64,000 bases of DNA from Nitrospirota bacterium (GTDB lineage: Bacteria > Nitrospirota > Thermodesulfovibrionia > SZUA-242). The stretch covers positions 1 to 64,000 of the forward strand of contig JACRHH010000032.1 in assembly GCA_016212095.1 (NCBI GenBank), given 5' to 3'. Position numbers and translations under genes: made by a program. This document shows positions 45,904 through 55,464 of this stretch, in pieces; within the stretch, counting starts at the first letter, position 1, and the number at the start of each line of letters is the position of its first letter. The notes beneath the pieces are model-generated. The model was not told where the DNA came from, ran no database searches, and saw only the letters and a program-made list of their open reading frames with translations.

Positions 45904-45948
45904 CGCCATTGAGCGTTAAAAAATATCAAACTGGCGGAGGACTAGAAC

Positions 45949-46227
45949 ATGGCTGTGACAGTTAGAATCCCGACGCCGCTTCAGCGGCTCACAGGCGGAA
46001 GCGAAACGGTTGAGGGAGTGCCCGGAACGATCATATCGATGGTTCAGGAGCTTGACACCCGTTATCCGGGGTTGGGCGAACGCATATCCGAGGGCGGCAA
46101 GATCCGCCGTTTCGTGAACATGTACCTGAACGAGGAAGACATTCGTTTTCTGAGCGCGGAGGAGACGGCGGTGAAGGACGGGGATGAAGTTTCGATCGTT
46201 CCCGCTATCGCCGGAGGCCGGGCGTAA
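45949..46227 (+). CDS. MoaD/ThiS-family sulfur carrier protein
   Basis: The 92-residue ubiquitin-like protein (VTVRIPTPLQRLTGG..., EEDIRFLSAEETAVKDGDEV) ends AIAGGRA. Mature carriers need an exposed diglycine, so two residues (Arg-Ala) must be removed before activation, as known for HcyS of Wolinella succinogenes and some other carriers. A peptidase for this is not encoded in the cluster. GGAGGA lies upstream of the ATG. Confidence 0.9.
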   Translation: MAVTVRIPTPLQRLTGGSETVEGVPGTIISMVQELDTRYPGLGERISEGGKIRRFVNMYLNEEDIRFLSAEETAVKDGDEVSIVPAIAGGRA

Positions 46228-46271
46228 GCCCGCCAGTTCATTCCAATTAATTACATATTAGGAGGCCGAAC

Positions 46272-46508
46272 ATGAAACGCAGGGTGAAACTGATGTTTCC
46301 CCAGGTTCTCATAAAGGAACCTGTCATATTCACGATGGCCAAGAAGTTCGACATCATGCCCAACATTCGCCGGGCCCGCATCACCGACACAGTGGGCGAA
46401 ATGGTTCTGGAGCTTGAGGGCGAGGCCGCCAATCTTGACGAGGCGGTGAAAAGCCTCAGCGAGCAGGGCATAGACGTCGAACCGGTGGAAGGAGACGTTC
46501 TGGAATAA
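46272..46508 (+). CDS. NIL-domain protein
   Basis: The 78-residue protein (VKLMFPQVLIKEPVIFTMAK, LELEGEAANLDEAVKSLSEQ) is a stand-alone NIL domain. The same domain binds ligand in methionine ABC-transporter ATPases, and elsewhere it is fused to ferredoxins linked to homocysteine formation in anaerobes. An AGGAGG site precedes it. It sits between the sulfur carrier and threonine synthase 2. Confidence 0.85.
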   Translation: MKRRVKLMFPQVLIKEPVIFTMAKKFDIMPNIRRARITDTVGEMVLELEGEAANLDEAVKSLSEQGIDVEPVEGDVLE

Positions 46509-46511
46509 TTT

Positions 46512-47582
46512 ATGGAACCGTGGCAAGGTCTCATTCACCGCTACCGGGCGTATCTTCCGGTAAGCGACAGCACCCCGGTCGTATCGTTGTGCGAAGGCAA
46601 CACCCCGCTTGTAAGGGCAGACAATCTCAAGGCCCATATTCCCCAGGACATTGACATATATCTGAAATTCGACGGCGCGAACCCCACCGGCTCATTCAAG
46701 GACAGGGGCATGACCATGGCGATCACGAAGGCGAAGGAAGCAGGCTCCCGCGCCGTGATCTGCGCCTCCACCGGCAACACGTCGGCGTCAGCCGCCGCAT
46801 ACGCCGCACGCGCCGGAATGGCCGCCATCGTGCTTATTCCCGAAGGCAAGATTGCGCTTGGCAAACTCGCTCAGGCAATGATTCACGGCGCGAAGGTGTT
46901 TCAGATAGAGGGCAACTTCGACGACGCGCTGAACATCGTGAAGAGTGTTGTGGAAAAGATGCCGATTACGCTTGTGAACTCGATCAATCCATATCGCATA
47001 GACGGCCAGAAAACGGCGGCGTTCGAGATATGCGACGCGCTTGGCGGCACGCCGGAATACCACGCGCTGCCGGTTGGAAACGCCGGAAACATCACCGCGT
47101 ACTGGAAGGGATACAACGAGTATATGGCCGGCAGCATTACGTCGTCCCGTCCGGTAATGCTGGGGTTTCAGGCCGCCGGAGCCGCGCCGATTGTGCTTGG
47201 ACACAGGGTTGACAAGCCCGAAACCGTTGCCACCGCCATACGCATCGGAAACCCGGCAAGCTGGAAGCAGGCTGTTGCCGCGCGAGATGAATCCGGCGGC
47301 ATAATCGACTCCGTGACCGACGAGGAGATTCTGGCTGCTTACGCCAAAATCGCCGCGAGCGAGGGGATATTCTGCGAGCCCGCGTCCGCCGCGTCCGTTG
47401 CCGGCGTAATCAAGCTTGCCAGCAAAGGATATTTCAAGCCGGGCAGCCGCGTTGTCTGCACGCTCACCGGCCACGGCCTGAAAGACCCCGACAACGCCAT
47501 CAAGAACTCGCCGCCGCCGGTGAAGGTTAAGGCATCCGCCGATGTTGTGATGGGAATGCTGGAGGATGTGGTAAGAGGGTAG
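46512..47582 (+). CDS. thrC: Threonine synthase
   Basis: The 356-residue enzyme has the canonical threonine synthase motifs: PLP lysine in [12 protein letters not shown], phosphate-binding [18 protein letters not shown] and [14 protein letters not shown]. It lacks the zinc ribbon of the paralog at 44668 and matches the short bacterial type. It begins 3 bp after the NIL gene. This is the better candidate for true threonine synthase of the two. Confidence 0.93.
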   Translation: MEPWQGLIHRYRAYLPVSDSTPVVSLCEGNTPLVRADNLKAHIPQDIDIYLKFDGANPTGSFKDRGMTMAITKAKEAGSRAVICASTGNTSASAAAYAARAGMAAIVLIPEGKIALGKLAQAMIHGAKVFQIEGNFDDALNIVKSVVEKMPITLVNSINPYRIDGQKTAAFEICDALGGTPEYHALPVGNAGNITAYWKGYNEYMAGSITSSRPVMLGFQAAGAAPIVLGHRVDKPETVATAIRIGNPASWKQAVAARDESGGIIDSVTDEEILAAYAKIAASEGIFCEPASAASVAGVIKLASKGYFKPGSRVVCTLTGHGLKDPDNAIKNSPPPVKVKASADVVMGMLEDVVRG

Positions 47583-47591
47583 TGTGATCTT

Positions 47592-47867
47592 GTGAGCAAG
47601 ATCGGCGGCATTAAGGAGCTTGTTCGAAACGGGCTTTATTATCTTACGGAACATGCCGACGATGAAGCCGCAACAGATGATTTCGACGTGTATGACGTTG
47701 AGCACGGAATCCTGTCCGGGCGAATTCGCCGCACTTGGCACAGAGACGGGAAATATGAGGTCGTCGGCGCTGCTCTGGACGGACGCCCGATAGGCATAGT
47801 ATGCAGGATAACCCAGACCGGCAAAGTTCGTATAATAACAGTGTACGAAGACAAACCCAGAGGATAA
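47592..47867 (+). CDS. DUF4258-family protein (toxin-like)
   Basis: The 91-residue protein begins at GTG 47592 (MSKIGGIKELVRNGLYYLTE). It has the family pattern of an N-terminal helix with a histidine (TEHADDEAA) and a beta-rich core (GRPIGIVCRITQTGKVRIITVYE). DUF4258 genes typically precede YgiT-type zinc-finger genes and the pairs are regarded as toxin-antitoxin-like. The gene appears complete. It follows threonine synthase by 9 bp. Confidence 0.75.
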   Translation: MSKIGGIKELVRNGLYYLTEHADDEAATDDFDVYDVEHGILSGRIRRTWHRDGKYEVVGAALDGRPIGIVCRITQTGKVRIITVYEDKPRG

Positions 47868-47884
47868 GCAACGGAGCGCGGAAC

Positions 47885-48124
47885 ATGGAATTCTGGAAAG
47901 GTGAAACTTGCGAGTATTGCAACGGCTGTATCGTCGAAAAGAAGGTCGGCCTGTCGCGAAAGTACAAGGGGAAATACGTGCTCATCGAGAATGTCCCGGC
48001 TGGCGTATGTTCCGAATGCGGCACTCGTTACTTTGCTGCGAATGTATTGAAGACGGTTGCTGAAACTGTGCGCGGACGGGTGAAGGCAACGCGCGAGGTG
48101 CTTGTTCCTGTTTATTCCATGTGA
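47885..48124 (+). CDS. YgiT-type zinc-finger protein (antitoxin-like)
   Basis: The 79-residue protein has zinc-binding pairs CEYCNGC and CSECGTRYF separated by about 33 residues, the YgiT/MqsA N-domain pattern. The ATG at 47885 after GGAGCG is preferred; the frame from 47801 overlaps the DUF4258 gene heavily. Gap to the toxin-like gene is 17 bp. Compare the broken pair at 19060-19378. Confidence 0.82.
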   Translation: MEFWKGETCEYCNGCIVEKKVGLSRKYKGKYVLIENVPAGVCSECGTRYFAANVLKTVAETVRGRVKATREVLVPVYSM

Positions 48125-48215
48125 TTTATCGGGGCCGGTTCACCGATTAATCGCCTCAAATCGTATGCCCAGCCCCTGTCTTGCCGTTTTGGCGTTTCCC
48201 TGAGATAATCACGCA

Positions 48216-49847
48216 ATGCTCCACGGCAACCTGACCGGACTAAAATCCGCCGATCTTCGCGAACTTGAGCGCCTTTACAAGCGCAAGATCTCATCCGCTG
48301 TCGTAATCACGCCGGAGGCCGCGCGGGCGGTCACCGAAATATCGGCCCGCCTGAACCGCCAGATCGGCCTTCTGATCGAGCGCAGCGGCATCATCACGCA
48401 CATCATCGTGGGCGACGCCAAGGGAATATTCCTGCCCGATCTATCGCGCGACTGGCCGCTCGGCAACAAGATGCTGCGCGGACTTCGCCTTGTTCACACG
48501 CATCTGGCCGGAGAACCGCTTTCGCGGGATGATCTCACCGACCTTGCGCTTCTTCGCTTCGACATGATCGCGGCCATCGGCGTTGGCGAAAGCGGGCTGC
48601 CCGGCAATATGCGGACTGCATGGCTGAACCCCAACGTTTCATCAGGCGGCGAGCCATACGAAATCGCGGAGGAGAAGGATTTTCATCGCTACACGCTCGA
48701 CTTCCGGGCGTTCGTTGACTCGCTTGAAGAGGAGATGCGACGGGCGGCGGGTATTTCGCGACGGCTTGAATCGGGCGCGGAGCGGGCGATTCTGGTTTCC
48801 GTAAGCGCAAGCCCGAAATGGATGCAGGAAGATTCGATGAACGAACTCGACGAACTTGCGCGTTCCAGCGACCTTGCCGTGCTCGACCACGTTGTCCAGC
48901 GGATGCCGCGAACCGATCCCAGATATCTGATGGGCCGGGGCAAGCTCGACGAGGTAATTATTAGGGCGATGCAGCTTGGCGCGACGATCATCGTTTTCGA
49001 CCAGAACCTCACGCCATCGCAGGGCCGAAGCATCGCCGACGCAACAGAACTGAAGGTTATCGACCGAAGCCAGCTCATCCTCGACATCTTTGCCCGACGC
49101 GCCCACAGCCGGGAAGGCAAGGTGCAGGTGGAGCTTGCACAGCTCAAATACCGTCTGCCGCGCCTCATGGGCAAGGGAACCGAGATGTCGCGGCTTACCG
49201 GCGGAATCGGCGGGCGCGGCCCCGGTGAAATGAAGCTGGAGATCGACCGGCGGCGCGTCCGCGACAGGATTTCGCTGCTCGAAAAAGACCTGAAGACCAT
49301 CGCCCTTGCCCGCGCTCAAAGAAAGTCGAAGAGAGCCGGGGCCGGAATTCCCATTGTTTCGATAGCCGGTTACACCAACGCGGGGAAATCCACGCTCTTG
49401 AACGCGCTCACAAAAAGCGATACGTATGTGGAATCTAAAATGTTCGCCACGCTCGACACCGCAAGCCGCAGGCTGCGCTTCCCGCGTGAGCGCGACGTGA
49501 TCATCACCGACACTGTTGGCTTCATACGCGACCTTCCGCCCGATCTGTTCAACGCCTTCCGCGCCACGCTGGAGGAGATGGAGGACGCCTGTCTCATCAT
49601 GCATGTGGTTGACGTAGGCAACCCGCGGTTCGAGCAGCATATCGCATCGGTCAACACGATCATGGGCGAACTCGGCTTTGGCGACAAACCGGTGCTATTG
49701 GTTTTCAACAAGATAGATCAGCTCGATCCGGATACGGCTGCAAGCCTATGCGAGCGTTACGACGCGGTTGGCGTGTCCGCCATACACCCCGAAACATTGC
49801 CCGCGCTTCTTGCGGCTATGGAGGGGAAAATATGGAGTAACGGTTAA
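48216..49847 (+). CDS. hflX: GTPase HflX (long form)
   Basis: Ribosome-associated GTPase that splits stalled ribosomes. The 543-residue protein has the HflX nucleotide domain (about 190-340: VVQRMPRTDPRYLMGRGKLD, IVFDQNLTPSQGR), a coiled linker and a G domain with GYTNAGKST, DTVGFIRDLP and NKIDQLD. An N-terminal domain of about 190 residues precedes these. E. coli HflX (about 426 residues) lacks this extension, which recurs in some deltaproteobacterial homologs. Confidence 0.93.
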   Translation: MLHGNLTGLKSADLRELERLYKRKISSAVVITPEAARAVTEISARLNRQIGLLIERSGIITHIIVGDAKGIFLPDLSRDWPLGNKMLRGLRLVHTHLAGEPLSRDDLTDLALLRFDMIAAIGVGESGLPGNMRTAWLNPNVSSGGEPYEIAEEKDFHRYTLDFRAFVDSLEEEMRRAAGISRRLESGAERAILVSVSASPKWMQEDSMNELDELARSSDLAVLDHVVQRMPRTDPRYLMGRGKLDEVIIRAMQLGATIIVFDQNLTPSQGRSIADATELKVIDRSQLILDIFARRAHSREGKVQVELAQLKYRLPRLMGKGTEMSRLTGGIGGRGPGEMKLEIDRRRVRDRISLLEKDLKTIALARAQRKSKRAGAGIPIVSIAGYTNAGKSTLLNALTKSDTYVESKMFATLDTASRRLRFPRERDVIITDTVGFIRDLPPDLFNAFRATLEEMEDACLIMHVVDVGNPRFEQHIASVNTIMGELGFGDKPVLLVFNKIDQLDPDTAASLCERYDAVGVSAIHPETLPALLAAMEGKIWSNG

Positions 49848-49900
49848 GCGATAGTGGAAATTCACGAATGCTTCTGACCACTTAACAAGGCAATCAAGAC

Positions 49901-51316
49901 TTGGTATTCAGTTCTGTAATATTTCTTTTTTTCTTTCTTCCCGTAGTGTTGACCGGGTATTTCCTTATGAAACAGGAGTGGAGAAATCCGTTCCTTCTTG
50001 CAGCCAGCCTGTTTTTCTACTATTGGGGTGAAGGCAAATACGCTATTGTCATGGCCGCCTACATGGTGTTTAACTATTATTTCGGCCTCCGGATCGAGAA
50101 ATGCAGGGAGATGAGTTCTCCAGATGGCGACACGAGGGCAAAGTCAATATTGCTTCTATCGCTCGGCTTCAATCTGGGAATGTTCATCTTGTTCAAGTAC
50201 ACCGACTTCATCATCGAGAACCTGGGTTATCCATTGCGGTTTGCGGGATTTTCGATCAGCGCGCCGCAAGTCCATCTGCCTATCGGAATATCCTTTTTCA
50301 CCTTTCAGGCGCTTTCGTATGTGATAGATGTTTACCGGCGCGATGTGAAAGCGCAAAAAAGCCTGATCAACTTCTCGATGTACAAGGCGCTGTTTCCGCA
50401 GTTGATCGCGGGGCCGATTGTTCGTTACCGCGACGTTGCCGGTCAGGTCGAAAACAGAACTGTGACGGTTGGCGGCTTTTACAGCGGAGCGGAGAGGTTT
50501 ATTACCGGGCTTGGCAAGAAAGTGATTATTGCCAATTCGGTGGCTTCAGTTGCGGATATGGCTTTCAATGCCGCGCCGAACGGCCTTTCAGCCGGGGCGG
50601 CGTGGCTTGGAGCCGTCTGTTATGCGATCCAGATTTATTTCGATTTTTCGGGGTATTCCGACATGGCGATAGGGTTGGGCCGGATGTTCGGATTCGATTT
50701 TCTGGAGAACTTCAACTACCCGTATATTTCTTCATCCATAAGGGAATTTTGGCGAAGATGGCATATTTCACTGTCCACATGGTTCAGGGACTATCTTTAT
50801 ATCCCGCTTGGCGGCGGCAGGGCAACACCGCGGCGGGTTTACCTGAATCTCATCATTGTATTTCTTTTGTGCGGCCTGTGGCATGGCGCAAACTGGACAT
50901 TCGTGATCTGGGGACTGTGGCACGGCGTCTTTCTGGTGCTGGAACGGACGAAATTCGGCGCATTCATCGAACGGTTGCCCAAGCCCATGGCGCATATTTA
51001 TGCAAGCATGGTTGTTCTGGCCGGATGGGTATTCTTCCGGGCTGAGACGCCTGCCGCCTCGGCCCATTACCTTGCGGCCATGTGCGGCTTTTCCGGTGGC
51101 GACATTACAGCCGCAGAGTTGTTGAATCCAAAGGCTGCCGCCGCCATCATGGCCGGAATTGCCGGTTGCATGCCGGTTGGCCGGGTGCTTCAAAGCATTG
51201 GCAGCCACCAGGCTTATGCGTATGCGCGAACGGCAATGCTGTTTTCGGTGTTCATGATCAGCGTTATATTGCTTTCCGGCGACACTTATAATCCGTTCAT
51301 CTATTTCAGGTTCTGA
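49901..51316 (+). CDS. MBOAT-family O-acyltransferase (AlgI-like)
   Basis: The 471-residue multi-spanning protein starts at TTG (MVFSSVIFLFFFLPVV, the usual AlgI start). It has the catalytic histidine region CGLWHGANWTFVIWGLWHGV and the NYPYISSSIREFWRRWHISLS signature. AlgI-like proteins pass acetyl groups across the membrane for exopolysaccharide acetylation. The AlgJ-like gene follows after 10 bp, giving a two-gene acetylation unit. Confidence 0.9.
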   Translation: MVFSSVIFLFFFLPVVLTGYFLMKQEWRNPFLLAASLFFYYWGEGKYAIVMAAYMVFNYYFGLRIEKCREMSSPDGDTRAKSILLLSLGFNLGMFILFKYTDFIIENLGYPLRFAGFSISAPQVHLPIGISFFTFQALSYVIDVYRRDVKAQKSLINFSMYKALFPQLIAGPIVRYRDVAGQVENRTVTVGGFYSGAERFITGLGKKVIIANSVASVADMAFNAAPNGLSAGAAWLGAVCYAIQIYFDFSGYSDMAIGLGRMFGFDFLENFNYPYISSSIREFWRRWHISLSTWFRDYLYIPLGGGRATPRRVYLNLIIVFLLCGLWHGANWTFVIWGLWHGVFLVLERTKFGAFIERLPKPMAHIYASMVVLAGWVFFRAETPAASAHYLAAMCGFSGGDITAAELLNPKAAAAIMAGIAGCMPVGRVLQSIGSHQAYAYARTAMLFSVFMISVILLSGDTYNPFIYFRF

Positions 51317-51326
51317 AACGCAGACA

Positions 51327-52457
51327 ATGAAAATGCTGTTCAATTCGCGTGAAGCCTTGGCCGTGGCTCTGTTCATGGCCCTTCTCTGGTTGCCAATGAT
51401 ACGAATGGCTGTTTCCAGTCAGCCCGCAACCGCCGGAGCTGAAAACAGAACCCTTGCCGACAAGCCTGAACTTTTGAGACGTCCGGGCATTGGCGCTGTT
51501 CTCAAGTTTCGCAGGGAGTTTGAGAAGTATTTCAACGACAACTTCGGATTCCGGAATGAGCTTGTTCGGCTTAACGGAGCGGCGCATATACGTCTGGCCG
51601 GTATCTCGCCAACACAGAGAGTGATTGTTGGTAAAGACGACTGGCTGTTCTACGATGACCCAAACGATGGGGTCAGCCTGAAGGATTTCCGGGGGGAGGC
51701 GAGCTTCACAAAAGAGGAACTGCGCCGGATCGGTGACAAATTCGCGGCCATCAATGACAGGCTTAACGCAGGAAACATCAGCTTCATGGTGGTTATCGCG
51801 CCGAACAAGCATACTGTTTATCCTGAAAAACTGCCGTCGTCGTCTTTAACCCGCAGGGGCAGGATTACGCGGGCCGATCAGGTGCGTGAAGCGCTCATCG
51901 CAGCCGGAATCGATGTCGTTGACCTTCGGGATAAACTATTATCCGGTAAGGGCCGTTATCCGTTCCCTCTATACCTGCTTACAGACACGCACTGGAACAG
52001 CCTTGGCGCATTTCTTGGCTATGAGGAGATAATGACGCGCATCGGGAACCGACACCCGGTTGTTGCTCCAATGCAACTGGACGATTTTGCCATGAACTCT
52101 CATGCCAACGGCGGGACGGGAGACTTGGCCGGTTTCATTAACGTTAAAGGGCTGATGCGTGATACAGTGATGAGTCTTAAGCCGCAAACGGCTTTGCGGG
52201 CCAAATCCGTGAAAGTTGATTACGAATCAATGACTGGGCGCAAGTCCGTTGCCTCGGAGGTTGACGATCCGCGCTTGCCCAGGCTGATTATGTTCAGGGA
52301 TTCATTTGCCGACGCACTTATCCCATATCTTTCCGAGAACTTTTCACGGAGCGTATATATCTGGAAGCCGGTAATCGATTTCAGCGTTATCGGGCGCGAA
52401 CAGCCGGACATAGTTATTTATGAGGTCGTCGAGCGCTACCTTGGGTCGCTCCTGTAA
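51327..52457 (+). CDS. AlgJ/AlgX-like SGNH acetyltransferase
   Basis: The 376-residue protein has one N-terminal membrane anchor (about 8-28) and an SGNH-type domain with the Asp-His pair in LLTDTHWNSLGAF and the serine in IMFRDSFADALIPYL. It would transfer acetyl groups, supplied by the MBOAT protein upstream, to an exported polysaccharide in the periplasm. No polysaccharide synthase genes are adjacent. Confidence 0.87.
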   Translation: MKMLFNSREALAVALFMALLWLPMIRMAVSSQPATAGAENRTLADKPELLRRPGIGAVLKFRREFEKYFNDNFGFRNELVRLNGAAHIRLAGISPTQRVIVGKDDWLFYDDPNDGVSLKDFRGEASFTKEELRRIGDKFAAINDRLNAGNISFMVVIAPNKHTVYPEKLPSSSLTRRGRITRADQVREALIAAGIDVVDLRDKLLSGKGRYPFPLYLLTDTHWNSLGAFLGYEEIMTRIGNRHPVVAPMQLDDFAMNSHANGGTGDLAGFINVKGLMRDTVMSLKPQTALRAKSVKVDYESMTGRKSVASEVDDPRLPRLIMFRDSFADALIPYLSENFSRSVYIWKPVIDFSVIGREQPDIVIYEVVERYLGSLL

Positions 52458-52471
52458 ACATTAGGGATGCC

Positions 52472-54196
52472 ATGAACCACCATTTCGACACCGTAATCAT
52501 CGGCTCCGGCTTGGCCGGTCTTCGCGCCGCGATTGAGGCCGTGCGCCATGGCCCGGTTGCCGTGCTCACCAAGCTTTATCCCACCCGTTCGCACTCAACG
52601 GCGGCGCAAGGCGGAATCGGCGCGGCGCTCGGCAACGAGGAGCCGGATTCGCCTGACTGGCATTTCTACGATACGGTAAAGGGCAGCGACTACCTCGGCG
52701 ACCAGGACGCCATCGAGATTATGTGCAACGACGCCATCCGGACGGTTATCGAGCTGGAGCACATGGGCGTGCCGTTTTCGCGCACGCCCGACGGACGAAT
52801 CGCACAGCGCCGCTTCGGAGGCCACACGCGCGATTTCGGCAAGGCCCCGGTTCGTCGGGCATGTTACAGCGCCGACCGCACCGGCCACGCCATACTTTTC
52901 GCGCTCTTCGAGCAGGCCAGGCATCTGGGCGTGAAATTCTTCGCCGAATTCCATGTGCTGGATATTCCGGTTGCGGACGGCGCTTGCCGTGGCGTTGTTG
53001 CCGTTGAGATGCGATCCGGCGTTGTTCATGCCTTTTCGGCAAAGGCTGTGCTTGTGGCTTCCGGCGGATATGGCCGCGTGTTCAAAACCACGTCAAACGC
53101 GGCGGCAAGCACCGGAGACTGTCTCGGCATTCTTTTCCGCGCCAGAATTCCCTTGCAGGACATGGAGTTTTTCCAGTTCCATCCGACCGGGCTTCACGGC
53201 CTCGGCATATTGCTTACCGAGGGCGCGCGCGGCGAAGGGGGCATCCTTGTTAACGGCGAAGACGAGCGGTTCATGGAGCGATACGCGCCAACGATCAAGG
53301 ATCTGGCTCCACGCGACATGGTTGCCCGCAGCATCCTTACCGAGATCATGCAGGGCAGGGGAATAGGCGGCGGCGACTACGTGCATCTGGATATGCGGTC
53401 AATCGGGCGTGACGTGATCGAGAAACGCCTGCCCGACATTGCGTCATTCTGCCGAGTGTACATGGGTGTTGATCCGTCGGATGCGCCGGTTCCGGTCTGC
53501 CCGACCGCGCACTATGCCATGGGCGGCGTGCCTACCGACATCGACGGACGCGTGCTTGCCGATGAAACCGGGCGCGTGATTCACGGCCTTTACGCCGCCG
53601 GGGAATGCGCGTGCGTTTCGGTGCATGGGGCAAACCGGCTGGGGTGCAATTCCCTGCTGGATACGGTTGTTTTCGGGCGGCGGGCCGGAATCGCCATAGG
53701 CGAGTTCATCGGGAATATCGATCTTCACGATCTGCCTGCCGACGCGATTCAAGCGGCTGAAGCGGATATCGAAACCATTCTTGCATCAAGAGGCGATGAA
53801 TCGTCCGAAACGGTTCGGCTGGATCTTGCCCGCCTTATGATGGAGCACTGTTCGGTATTCCGGACTGATGCCGGTTTGCGCTGTCTCATCGCCAAACTTC
53901 CCGAAATCCGTGAGCGCGCGGGAAACCTGGCTGTCGTAAACAGCGGGCGGCGGTTCAACACGGAACTTTACGACGCCGTCGAACTTCGGCATCTTGTCGA
54001 TCTGGCGGAGGTTATTGCGGCTTCAGCGCTCCAGCGCGCCGAGAGCCGTGGCGCGCATTACCGCGAGGATTTTTCACATCGGGATGACGCCAACTGGCTG
54101 AAACATACATTGGCGTTCAGAAGCGGCGACGGACTGGAATTCCGGCACAAGCCGGTTGTTGTCACGAGGTTCGAGCCGAAGGAAAGGACTTATTAG
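52472..54196 (+). CDS. sdhA: Succinate dehydrogenase/fumarate reductase flavoprotein subunit
   Basis: The 574-residue protein has the FAD-binding start VIIGSGLAGLRAA, the site of covalent FAD attachment (histidine in TRSHSTAAQGG), and active-site GARGEGG, RDMVARSI and HYAMGG motifs. Length and motifs match SdhA/FrdA. The iron-sulfur and membrane-anchor subunits are not beside it, which is unusual. The next gene is an unrelated lipoprotein. Confidence 0.93.
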   Translation: MNHHFDTVIIGSGLAGLRAAIEAVRHGPVAVLTKLYPTRSHSTAAQGGIGAALGNEEPDSPDWHFYDTVKGSDYLGDQDAIEIMCNDAIRTVIELEHMGVPFSRTPDGRIAQRRFGGHTRDFGKAPVRRACYSADRTGHAILFALFEQARHLGVKFFAEFHVLDIPVADGACRGVVAVEMRSGVVHAFSAKAVLVASGGYGRVFKTTSNAAASTGDCLGILFRARIPLQDMEFFQFHPTGLHGLGILLTEGARGEGGILVNGEDERFMERYAPTIKDLAPRDMVARSILTEIMQGRGIGGGDYVHLDMRSIGRDVIEKRLPDIASFCRVYMGVDPSDAPVPVCPTAHYAMGGVPTDIDGRVLADETGRVIHGLYAAGECACVSVHGANRLGCNSLLDTVVFGRRAGIAIGEFIGNIDLHDLPADAIQAAEADIETILASRGDESSETVRLDLARLMMEHCSVFRTDAGLRCLIAKLPEIRERAGNLAVVNSGRRFNTELYDAVELRHLVDLAEVIAASALQRAESRGAHYREDFSHRDDANWLKHTLAFRSGDGLEFRHKPVVVTRFEPKERTY

Positions 54197-54256
54197 CAGT
54201 TTGCCGCAAACGTGATATTCTTTCTCAAAGCCATTAATAAATCGTTGGAGGAGAAT

Positions 54257-55297
54257 ATGATAATCAAACGTTCCTTGCACCATGCCGCTTTCCTGATAGC
54301 CATATTCGTGGCGCTGTACGGCTGTTCCACAACAACAAGCAGTCTGATGGATATTCCGTTTCTTACCGTAACCGTGAAGGTTGTTGACGAAAAAGACCAG
54401 CCGATAAGCGGAGCAATGGTTGAGGTGTCAAACGGGCAGAAAGCGGTCACCGACTTTAACGGCATTGCCGAGGTAAAGTTCGGCGGCCTTGGCGCTCATA
54501 ATGTCACCGTGCTTGCCCAGAACCGGGTTCCGTCCACATTCAGCGTGACGATGCCGCTGGATCGCGGAAAGACGATGACCGCGAGGTTGGCGCAACCGAT
54601 TGAAATGTCGGCGAATATCAATATTTCGGCAAATGTTGGAGGCGGCGGCAGGGGAATTGGCGGCGGTTTGGGCGGCAATTTCCTTGGCGGCATGATCATG
54701 GCCCAGCTCTATCCTATGATGTTTCAGTCGATGTTCGTATCTTACGGATACAACATGGAACTGCTTCAGTACAAGCCGGGCGAGTGGACGGAGTGGAACT
54801 TGCGAAACGAGGGCGACGAGAATGCGATGGTGCTGAAGAAGGCGTTCCTCGCCGGCCTCGACAACGGACAGGAATGGTGGCAGATCGTTCTTCCGGGTGA
54901 GAAGAAGGACGAGGGCATGGTGATGGAGGTGCTGTTTGCCAAAAAGATGGAGTCGATCCGCAGGATGCGGCAGAGGACCGGCAAGGCCGAGCCGCAGGAA
55001 GTGCCGGTGACCGAGGGCTGGTATTCGGCGCCCATGAGCCTCACGCCGGAATCGCTCGAAGGATCGGTGAAGAAGCGCGGCGTCAAGGTGGATGTTCCGG
55101 CTGGTTCGTTCACAGCCGATCTTCTTGAGTTCGGCGTGACGGCGATGGGACAGGGAACGCTTCGCTTCTGGAGAAGCAAGGCCGTGCCGGGCGGACTTGT
55201 GAAGGCTGAAGTTGTGGATGATGACGGCAAGATATTGTGGACGAGCAGCTTGAGCGGACATGGTTCCAACGCCAAAACGCTTATCGGCTCCTATTAA
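54257..55297 (+). CDS. Lipoprotein with carboxypeptidase regulatory-like domain
   Basis: The 346-residue protein starts at ATG 54257 after GGAGGAG. A signal peptide ends in the lipobox ALYGC. Residues about 35-115 form a carboxypeptidase-regulatory-like beta domain (VVDEKDQPISGAMVEVSNGQ). A glycine-rich stretch (about 130-155) is followed by an unassigned C-terminal region with LKKAFLAGLDNGQEWWQIVL. It follows sdhA by 60 bp. Function unknown. Confidence 0.75.
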   Translation: MIIKRSLHHAAFLIAIFVALYGCSTTTSSLMDIPFLTVTVKVVDEKDQPISGAMVEVSNGQKAVTDFNGIAEVKFGGLGAHNVTVLAQNRVPSTFSVTMPLDRGKTMTARLAQPIEMSANINISANVGGGGRGIGGGLGGNFLGGMIMAQLYPMMFQSMFVSYGYNMELLQYKPGEWTEWNLRNEGDENAMVLKKAFLAGLDNGQEWWQIVLPGEKKDEGMVMEVLFAKKMESIRRMRQRTGKAEPQEVPVTEGWYSAPMSLTPESLEGSVKKRGVKVDVPAGSFTADLLEFGVTAMGQGTLRFWRSKAVPGGLVKAEVVDDDGKILWTSSLSGHGSNAKTLIGSY

Positions 55298-55318
55298 TTT
55301 GGTTGAAAACCGCCGCAC

Positions 55319-55348
55319 CGGCCCGCCTGTTTATACGCAGGCGGGCCG
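55319..55348 (+). terminator. Hairpin terminator after the lipoprotein gene
   Basis: Eleven-base arms CGGCCCGCCTG/CAGGCGGGCCG around an 8-base loop, 21 bp after the stop, followed by TTGTGCT. The stem is strong and the T-tail weak. Confidence 0.65.
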
Positions 55349-55464
55349 TTGTGCTATAGTACTGCCGGCATTTTGAGGGAACTGCCGATTAAAATGCGCA
55401 TTTTTCAAGTTTTAGGACGGTTTGGCCGATTAGTCAGGCATAAACCTCCTTGTCCTGTGGGGGT

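Noticed and set aside
47801-47884. N-terminal extension of the YgiT-type gene
   Set aside because: It overlaps the DUF4258 gene in another frame; the ATG at 47885 fits the zinc-finger family start.
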